9,771 nt of DNA from Caldora sp. SIO3E6 (GTDB lineage: Bacteria > Cyanobacteriota > Cyanobacteriia > Cyanobacteriales > Coleofasciculaceae). The stretch is from the NCBI GenBank assembly GCA_010672185.1, contig JAAHHL010000175.1:1-9771 (forward strand), given 5' to 3'. The notes under the pieces are model-generated. The model saw only the letters and a list, made by a program, of their open reading frames with translations. It made no database searches and was not told the DNA's origin. Shown here in pieces: positions 5,998 to 9,771 of the stretch; the stretch's first letter is position 1, and each line of letters opens with the position of its first letter. Made by a program: the position numbers and the translations under genes.

Positions 5998-7086
5998 CTA
6001 GGCAATAACCGCAGGCTCAACTGTTGTACCAGCAGGATGGGGAATTGCTCGCACCAAAATGCGATCGCTTACTACTTTCACGTCAAATGTCGGTACTTTT
6101 TCGTGAAAAGGAGGTGGAGATGCACCAGAATCAGGAAAGTACTGATAGCCATGCCAGGGACAGGTAATACAACCATCAAGGATTTTGCCTTCCCCTAAAG
6201 GCCCATTCTGGTGCTGACAGACATTGGAAACCGCTGAGATTTTGCCGTCATACTTAAATACTGCCACTCGTTCGCCGCTAATAGTAACCACCTTGGCACG
6301 GTATTCAGGGATTTCTTGTACGCTTCCGATATCAACAAAGCCGTCAGCGGCAAGGTTAAAGGCTTGTTTGTCTTTCTGGAATTCGCGGTAGCCTGTGATT
6401 AAGTGTAGGGTCAAGAGCCATACCATCCCAACTAAAACAGCAATACTTAAAAAGGGATGCTTATTGGTTTGCAATGCTCCCAAGACTACATGACCTACCA
6501 ATAGTCCATAGGCGAGATAAACTCCCATATGAAGGGCTTTCCAGACTGGGGCAGTGAGATTCGCTAACCAAAAGTCGTGACTTGTGGCTGCCATTAAAAA
6601 GAATATGACTAAAGCGATCGCGCCCAAAATCTCAAAGGGAAAGAGAATGAAGCTACCGTAGTGGCTATTGCCCACAAACAGACTAACCAAGGGGTCGAGG
6701 TTGCCGTAGTCGTGATACCAAGTTAGAGCACCTACAAAGTTCCAAGAAGGCAGGATTTTCCAAGTGGCAATTTTGGGCTCAAACCCCACTACATGAATGA
6801 GGGCAAGGAAAAACATGGTGACCCCCATATGCCGTCGATTAAACAGCAATGGATAAAATTTAGGACTTAACCGACTCAACGGACCAATGGAAAGGATGAC
6901 ATGGAGTAATAAAAAAGCTGCAGATCCATAGGCGCGAATTCTAACGCCACGAATTTCTAAATCACCACTGATGGCTTGGCTTATGGCCATAAAGCCATAG
7001 ATATATAGACCAACCGTCGTTAGTAAAATGATGTCGTAAATAATTTTTTGTCGATTCCACTGAATCGCTTTGTAACCAACGCTCAT
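5998..7086 (-). CDS. Ferric-reductase-like heme-b membrane domain fused to a Rieske [2Fe-2S] domain, 362 aa
   Basis: This is a probable transmembrane electron-transfer protein. The N-terminal part has six helices (about 18-36, 54-72, 86-103, 145-168, 184-205 and 212-232) of the ferric-reductase-like (FRD) type. Heme-ligand candidates are H98 in RRHMGVTMFFLALIHVV, and H186 and H199 in KALHMGVYLAYGLLVGH; their 13-residue spacing matches the ligand pair of MsrQ/YedZ. H62 is another candidate. The C-terminal part (about 255-350) is a complete Rieske domain: C290-Q-H292 and C309-P-W-H312 bind the [2Fe-2S] cluster. With an even helix number and the usual topology, the Rieske domain would be cytoplasmic, so electrons could pass from a soluble donor through hemes to the periplasmic side; direction is inference. 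ATG 7086 is the first in frame; upstream codons to a TTG at 7293 read repeats. No Shine-Dalgarno is seen. A GGGAATT-type array starts 1 nt upstream. Confidence 0.9.
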   Translation of the reverse strand: MSVGYKAIQWNRQKIIYDIILLTTVGLYIYGFMAISQAISGDLEIRGVRIRAYGSAAFLLLHVILSIGPLSRLSPKFYPLLFNRRHMGVTMFFLALIHVVGFEPKIATWKILPSWNFVGALTWYHDYGNLDPLVSLFVGNSHYGSFILFPFEILGAIALVIFFLMAATSHDFWLANLTAPVWKALHMGVYLAYGLLVGHVVLGALQTNKHPFLSIAVLVGMVWLLTLHLITGYREFQKDKQAFNLAADGFVDIGSVQEIPEYRAKVVTISGERVAVFKYDGKISAVSNVCQHQNGPLGEGKILDGCITCPWHGYQYFPDSGASPPPFHEKVPTFDVKVVSDRILVRAIPHPAGTTVEPAVIA

Positions 7087-7087
7087 G

Positions 7088-7157
7088 GGGAATTGGGAAT
7101 TGGGAATGGGGAATTGGGAATTGAGAATGGGGAATGGGGAATGGGGAATGGGGAATA
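7088..7157. repeat. GGGAATT/GGGAATG heptamer array (10 copies)
   Basis: Ten 7-mers in register: GGGAATT four times, GGGAATG five times (one with a GAG variant), and GGGAATA. They start 1 nt before the ATG of the Rieske gene, the same offset and unit as the array before the ATG at 5798. More unit variation than in that array suggests it is older. Confidence 0.95.
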
Positions 7158-7170
7158 AAATTCCGTAAAT

Positions 7171-7306
7171 CTGTAGGGGCGGGTTTAGGGTCACCGTTAA
7201 CCCATATTTACGATAATCTTTATACAAAACCCGCCCAAAAGTCTGTAGTGGTAGTTTTAGCGTTAACCTATGTTTACGATAATCTTTATACAAAACCCGT
7301 CTAAAC
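7171..7306. repeat. Tandem pair of about 66-bp palindromic elements
   Basis: Copy 1 (about 7171-7240) has perfect 10-bp inverted ends, GGGCGGGTTT (7177-7186) and AAACCCGCCC (7227-7236). Copy 2 (about 7242-7306) is a diverged repeat. The two share a 27-bp identical stretch (7207-7233 and 7273-7299), offset by exactly 66 bp. They start with CTGTAG, have no coding capacity and resemble cyanobacterial MITEs. They lie in the 238-nt gap upstream of the Rieske gene, so a transcript from the upstream genes would carry them as hairpins. Confidence 0.8.
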
Positions 7307-7324
7307 TAAATTCATCATTCAGGA

Positions 7325-7825
7325 CTATGGGAATAAGTTAGAAGGTAAAGGGGTAGAGCCAATTGCCTGATTCTGACCGCGACTATAAAATAGGAGATGC
7401 CCAGACTGCTTCTGCATTGCGGAGGAGACTGGAAAACGTCGGCGACTACTGCCGGAAAGCTGTCCTAACAAAATTGCTTTCTCATCCACTGTTTCAGGAG
7501 CAGATTCCCCTGCCCTCCAATAAACCAGAATGTTGGAGAATTGTAAGGCTTCGGTGGGTTCAAGTTCTAGAAATATTGCTCCGTTAGCAGACTTAGAGGT
7601 TTCAGCTAAGACCTCAACACTATTGACGGAGAGGGTTTCTGAGGCAATAGCACTAGTGGCATCTTCTTGAGATGAGAAATTAGCAGTAGCAAATAGCTCA
7701 TCAGTGGTTTCATCCACAGTTGGGATTGAGGGGCGCCACAGTAGTCCGACGAAGAAGACCAAGGGCAAAATGCCAGATAAAATAGCAACTGTGTAAAAAT
7801 GGGCTTTGCGACGAGATAAAATCAT
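7325..7825 (-). CDS. Single-pass membrane protein of unknown function, 166 aa
   Basis: I do not recognise a family. A basic N-terminus (MILSRRKAH) is followed by one transmembrane helix (about 11-30, YTVAILSGILPLVFFVGLLW). A low-complexity acidic and Ser/Thr-rich linker comes next (about 35-80), then a small beta-rich domain (about 82-166; FLELEPTEALQFSNILVYWR ... AILLGQLSGSSRRRFPV ... HLLFYSRGQ). It contains no cysteine, so it does not bind a cluster through thiolates. Positive-inside charges put the C-terminal domain outside the cytoplasm. The start at ATG 7825 is supported by TAGGAG 9 nt upstream, which overlaps the TAG stop of the preceding gene; the two are probably translationally coupled. 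Its place before the Rieske reductase suggests an accessory role (inference). Confidence 0.75.
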   Translation of the reverse strand: MILSRRKAHFYTVAILSGILPLVFFVGLLWRPSIPTVDETTDELFATANFSSQEDATSAIASETLSVNSVEVLAETSKSANGAIFLELEPTEALQFSNILVYWRAGESAPETVDEKAILLGQLSGSSRRRFPVSSAMQKQSGHLLFYSRGQNQAIGSTPLPSNLFP

Positions 7826-7834
7826 GGTGCTCGG

Positions 7835-7840
7835 CTCCTA
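7835..7840 (-). promoter_or_regulatory. Shine-Dalgarno TAGGAG overlapping the upstream stop codon
   Basis: On the minus strand, the TAG stop of the two-helix gene (7838-7840) is the first three bases of TAGGAG, the ribosome site for the ATG at 7825. This arrangement allows a terminating ribosome to re-initiate. Confidence 0.65.
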
Positions 7841-8116
7841 AGGGTTGGGAGTTTGGGCGGCTGCAATGCGATGGGCATTGCGTTCTACAGGTGTACGCTT
7901 TCCTCGGAACCATCGAACAGCAAATATCGGCCAAAATACACAAAGTCCAGGTATAATAACCAGTCGAAACCCAATATTTTTCCAGCCCCTAGCATCAGGG
8001 TCAATCTGTCCAATGCCAAACAGATGAAATACGACAGAAAACACCAGTCCACCATAAATGTAGGCTTGGACTACTTTGATCAACCATTCAACTACAGCAA
8101 CACCAATACCATCCAT
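7838..8116 (-). CDS. Small two-helix membrane protein, 92 aa
   Basis: I do not recognise a named function. Two hydrophobic segments are seen (about 12-34 and 50-68), joined by a loop with IDPDARGWKNIGFR. A basic C-terminal tail follows (VRWFRGKRTPVERNAHR). The pattern G-x-G-x-I-D-P-x-A-R-G, then G-F-R-L-x-I-x-P-G and W-P, looks like a conserved small membrane family rather than random sequence. The ATG at 8116 is chosen over the GTG at 8125 because AAGGTG is 8 nt before the ATG but touches the GTG. Its stop is 12 nt before the next gene and lies within that gene's ribosome site, so it is the head of a tight pair. It may be a small subunit or assembly partner of the redox membrane proteins downstream (inference). 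Confidence 0.75.
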   Translation of the reverse strand: MDGIGVAVVEWLIKVVQAYIYGGLVFSVVFHLFGIGQIDPDARGWKNIGFRLVIIPGLCVFWPIFAVRWFRGKRTPVERNAHRIAAAQTPNP

Positions 8117-8124
8117 AATGATCA

Positions 8125-8130
8125 CACCTT
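8125..8130 (-). promoter_or_regulatory. Shine-Dalgarno AAGGTG deciding the start at 8116
   Basis: AAGGTG on the minus strand is 8 nt before ATG 8116. It overlaps the alternative in-frame GTG at 8125, which is therefore unlikely as a start. The rest of the 8117-8241 gap shows nothing else. Confidence 0.55.
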
Positions 8131-8241
8131 AATCAAAAACAAGCTTCAAGAGCAGGAAATTCTGAGATTGATTTCCAGAACACTAATTCACAAAACAGTT
8201 CTAGTTTCTAAAAGCTAAAATCATGGTACTTGAATATTTTC

Positions 8242-8409
8242 TCATGATATGGCTTGCTGACAATCTTCTGAGTAAATGTGAAAGGTGTGACCTGGTTCAA
8301 GGCAGGTGACTCGATGAATGAAGTTATCATATCTTCCCATCTCCTCTACACTGCGATCGCGATAATGAAGAAGCTGCTGAAACAAAGATGTTACACTAAG
8401 TTGTTCCAT
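8242..8409 (-). CDS. Small hypothetical ORF, 55 aa
   Basis: The product begins MEQLSVTSLFQQLLHYRD and ends HIYSEDCQQAIS. It is soluble, with a predicted helix near the N-terminus and two cysteines (C39 and C50), and matches no family I recognise. It contains one HIP1 site. No Shine-Dalgarno is visible, and a TTGGTTG array starts 10 nt upstream of ATG 8409; the open frame further upstream only reads repeats. It lies between the DM13 gene and the two-helix gene on the same strand. It may be a real small protein or a chance frame. Confidence 0.4.
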   Translation of the reverse strand: MEQLSVTSLFQQLLHYRDRSVEEMGRYDNFIHRVTCLEPGHTFHIYSEDCQQAIS

Positions 8410-8419
8410 ATAAGTGTTA

Positions 8420-8485
8420 TTGGTTGTTAGTTGTTGGTTGAATGTTGAAGAAAGACAAATGACAAATGACAGATAACCAACAACC
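8420..8485. repeat. Compound heptamer array (TTGGTTG, ACAAATG) with 10-bp inverted repeat
   Basis: TTGGTTG, TTAGTTG, TTGGTTG and AATGTTG stand in register (8420-8447), then two ACAAATG units (8455-8468). GTTGTTGGTT (8430-8439) and AACCAACAAC (8475-8484) are perfect inverted repeats, so the gap between the DM13 stop and the 55-residue ORF can form a hairpin. Confidence 0.75.
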
Positions 8486-8514
8486 TTTTGCAAGGACTTT
8501 AGTCTTGAGACTTA

Positions 8515-8916
8515 TCAATCCTTTGTGGCAACACCCAACGGCACATTGAATTTTTCGCACCAAACCCAAATTTCGTTATATTGATCAGGATCGATATCTT
8601 CGGAAATGACATAAACTTGAGCACCTGTATTCGATCTCAGAGGACTAAACTTTGTGGATGGATCGTATCCATCTTGGCCAAAACCTAGTTTCGGGTCTGG
8701 GGCTCCATCTAGAAAAAAGTCTGATTCTAAAACAACGATTGTGCCAGAATCGGTTTTGAGTACTGTAACACCACCTGTCGTAGTATGGTCAGTTCTTCCT
8801 TCAAATGTCCCATTAAAGACAATCTCACTTTCGGCATTGGCTGCAAGGGGTAGACCTAAACAACAGAGGGTTAGTGAGCCAACTATAACAGCAGATTTAA
8901 TTAAGGAACGAATCAT
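8515..8916 (-). CDS. Exported DM13-domain protein, 133 aa
   Basis: This is a probable periplasmic protein with one DM13 domain, a domain proposed to work in electron transfer or hydroxylation with a redox-active cysteine. Residues 1-28 form a Sec signal peptide: basic MIRSLIK, a hydrophobic core, and the cleavage site ANA before ES. The DM13 domain runs from about 33 to 130. It starts with FNGTFEGRTDHTTTGGVTV, has a central strand pair VVLESDFFLDGAPDPKLGFG, and ends with VYVISEDIDPDQYNEIWVWC and EKFNVPLGVA. C120 in WVWCEKF is the conserved cysteine of the domain. The start is ATG 8916, supported by AAGGAG 9 nt upstream; an in-frame alternative at 8946 would spoil the signal peptide. It is the first gene of the same-strand redox group and would lie on the outer face of the membrane, where the Rieske/FRD protein could exchange electrons with it (inference). 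Confidence 0.88.
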   Translation of the reverse strand: MIRSLIKSAVIVGSLTLCCLGLPLAANAESEIVFNGTFEGRTDHTTTGGVTVLKTDSGTIVVLESDFFLDGAPDPKLGFGQDGYDPSTKFSPLRSNTGAQVYVISEDIDPDQYNEIWVWCEKFNVPLGVATKD

Positions 8917-8925
8917 CGTAGCACT

Positions 8926-8931
8926 CTCCTT
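8926..8931 (-). promoter_or_regulatory. Shine-Dalgarno AAGGAG of the DM13 gene
   Basis: AAGGAG on the minus strand is 9 nt before ATG 8916. This fixes the start at the signal peptide rather than 30 nt upstream. Confidence 0.7.
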
Positions 8932-9013
8932 CTTGGGCAACTGCATTTAAATTTAAAGTCCTCAGGTGAGAAAGAAATGAGGAAACTTATAAAAAATCAT
9001 GAGTGTATCGATT

Positions 9014-9040
9014 GTGGAACTGGCATCTTGCCAGTTTTGT
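9014..9040. repeat. Hairpin AACTGGC-loop-GCCAGTT, dispersed palindrome or terminator-like
   Basis: AACTGGC (9018-9024) and GCCAGTT (9030-9036) form a perfect 7-bp stem with the loop ATCTT. In plus-strand RNA, G-U pairs could extend it to 11 pairs. A T-rich run follows on the plus strand, as in a terminator, but no plus-strand gene precedes it. GGCATCTTGCC palindromes are, from memory, dispersed in Nostoc-type genomes, so a mobile palindrome is the likelier reading. The 8917-9253 spacer otherwise holds only the repeats listed here. Confidence 0.55.
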
Positions 9041-9056
9041 TCTTCAGAAACACTCT

Positions 9057-9102
9057 GGCTAATGGCTAATTGCTAATGGCTAATGGCTAATTGCTAATTG
9101 CT
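9057..9102. repeat. GGCTAAT/TGCTAAT heptamer array (6.6 copies)
   Basis: Units in register are GGCTAAT twice, TGCTAAT, GGCTAAT twice, TGCTAAT and a partial TGCTC. The repeated order GG-GG-TG implies duplication of a 21-nt block. Confidence 0.9.
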
Positions 9103-9104
9103 CT

Positions 9105-9162
9105 GAAGAAACAAGGCTCCGAGGCAGGAGGCTCCGAGGGAAGAGGAGTTGACTGTTTCTTC
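9105..9162. repeat. Direct 11-bp repeat bracketed by an 8-bp inverted repeat
   Basis: AGGCTCCGAGG occurs at 9114-9124 and 9129-9139, a 15-nt period. The block is flanked by GAAGAAAC (9105-9112) and its reverse complement GTTTCTTC (9155-9162). The role is unknown. Confidence 0.6.
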
Positions 9163-9175
9163 CTTACCATAGCGA

Positions 9176-9189
9176 CCCGACACCCGACA
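9176..9189. repeat. Two CCCGACA heptamers
   Basis: Two tandem CCCGACA units are followed by a diverged third (CCCCGCG). This is a minimal STRR array 64 nt before the start at 9254. Confidence 0.5.
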
Positions 9190-9253
9190 CCCCGCGTCGT
9201 CAGGTGCTCGAAAGTAATACAATACAGCCATCTGTCTGCTATAGATTCTGACT

Positions 9254-9706
9254 ATGGATCCCCTCAAAGTTCTGTTTATTAACTGCACCCTAAAAAAATC
9301 TCCAGAAATCAGTAATACAGAAGCTCTGTGGCATACTGTTGCTGCCCTGTATCGCCAACAAGGCTGCCAGACTAACCAATTACGAGTTATAGATTTTCCG
9401 CTTCTGTCAAGTACAACCTGGGATGAAGGCTCAGGAGATGAGTTTCCTCAATTGTTTGAGTTTATACAAACAGCAAATATTCTAATTGTGGGAACTCCTG
9501 TGATTTCCGGGATGCGGTCTTCCCAATGCCAGAAACTTATTGAACGTTTACAAGGAACTTACCATATCCAGATTGACCCAGCAACGGGACAATTCCCACT
9601 TTACAATAAAGTATTTGGCCTATTACTGCTGGGAGATGCCGCAGGAGGCAACCATTGCCTTGCTCAAACTTGTGGGTCTTCCGTAGTTGGTGTGCTAAAT
9701 TATTAG
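9254..9706 (+). pseudogene. Flavodoxin-like NAD(P)H-dependent FMN reductase, truncated after about codon 140
   Basis: The only plus-strand gene. It starts MDPLKVLFINCTLKKSPEIS, the beta-1 strand and phosphate loop of the flavodoxin-like/FMN-reductase fold. The second half has ILIVGTPVISGMRSSQCQKLIERL (about 77-99, flavin-binding strand 3 and loop) and NKVFGLLLLGDAAGGNH (118-134, strand 4). Full members run to about 180-200 residues and need another strand and helix. Here the family-like sequence ends near C140 (9673), followed by ten unrelated residues and a stop. The other two forward frames also close by 9711, so a single frameshift does not restore it. The gene is probably broken by an insertion, and the rest may lie beyond the window. 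It has no Shine-Dalgarno. Full-length function would be flavin-dependent reduction, perhaps of flavin or quinone. Confidence 0.6.
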
Positions 9707-9771
9707 TTTGAATTGGCAAAGTATTAACAGCGATAGCCTTAGCCATTTATTACCAAATTTCAAGGAGTTTT
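9674..9771 (+). mobile_element. Possible left end of an insertion sequence
   Basis: From about 9674 (GGGTCTTCCGTAG...) the reading frame of the FMN reductase stops making sense. The 98 nt that follow are AT-rich and non-coding, and end with a strong Shine-Dalgarno AAGGAG (9762-9767) 4 nt from the window edge. A short non-coding terminus, then a ribosome site, then a gene reading inward is the usual layout of an IS end. The second terminus and transposase lie outside the window, so this is inference; I cannot name an IS family. Confidence 0.4.
9762..9767 (+). promoter_or_regulatory. Shine-Dalgarno AAGGAG of a gene beginning past the right edge
   Basis: AAGGAG on the plus strand ends 4 nt before the end of the window. 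A start codon is expected within the next few bases. Confidence 0.5.

Noticed and set aside
7087..7293. N-terminal extension of the Rieske protein from a TTG at 7293
   Set aside because: It translates the duplicated palindrome and the heptamer array, with repeated YKDYRK segments. It has no ATG or ribosome site, and the membrane domain starts normally after ATG 7086.
9094..9288. Minus-strand 64-residue ORF and plus-strand 63-residue ORF over the repeat region
   Set aside because: Both mainly translate repeats, and the minus one overlaps the start of the FMN-reductase gene.
9537..9746. Minus-strand 69-residue ORF
   Set aside because: It is antisense to the FMN-reductase coding sequence, crosses the apparent insertion point and has no recognisable motif.

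Overview
The window looks like part of a filamentous, probably heterocyst-forming (Nostocales-type) cyanobacterial chromosome. Two things seen directly support this. There are eight perfect HIP1 octamers (GCGATCGC, starting at 1052, 2234, 2385, 2409, 5386, 6061, 6614 and 8353). Nearly every intergenic space also carries short tandemly repeated repetitive (STRR) heptamer arrays. No rRNA, tRNA or CRISPR array was seen.

All genes but the last read on the minus strand, so the biological order runs right to left. At the far right, on the plus strand, lies a flavodoxin-like FMN reductase gene (9254-9706) that stops early; the sequence after about 9674 looks like foreign DNA, possibly the end of an insertion sequence. 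To its left is a set of membrane and redox genes: an exported DM13 protein (8916-8515), a doubtful 55-residue ORF (8409-8242), a two-helix membrane protein (8116-7838), a one-helix membrane protein (7825-7325), a six-helix ferric-reductase-like protein fused to a Rieske [2Fe-2S] domain (7086-5998), and a membrane-anchored protein with a Cys/His motif (5798-5031). Together they could form a small transmembrane electron-transfer chain. That is inference from domains and neighbourhood; I know of no named system with this exact composition.

Further left is a second same-strand group: an EamA/DMT transporter (4783-3776), a glutathione-synthetase-like ATP-grasp ligase (3560-2550), a phosphinothricin-type GNAT acetyltransferase (2461-1967) and a cysteine-dioxygenase-family cupin (1720-959). 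A ligase, an acyl-capping enzyme, a thiol oxidase and an exporter would suit a small sulfur-containing metabolite, but the 90-250 nt gaps mean co-transcription is not shown. The 5' part of an AI-2E/PerM-family transporter (541-1) runs off the left edge.

The most striking sequence-level pattern is in the gene leaders. Six genes have a heptamer array ending 1-22 nt before their start codon and no Shine-Dalgarno motif. The other five minus-strand genes have a clear Shine-Dalgarno motif and no array. Two neighbouring redox genes carry arrays of the same unit (GGGAATT on the plus strand) at the identical offset from ATG.
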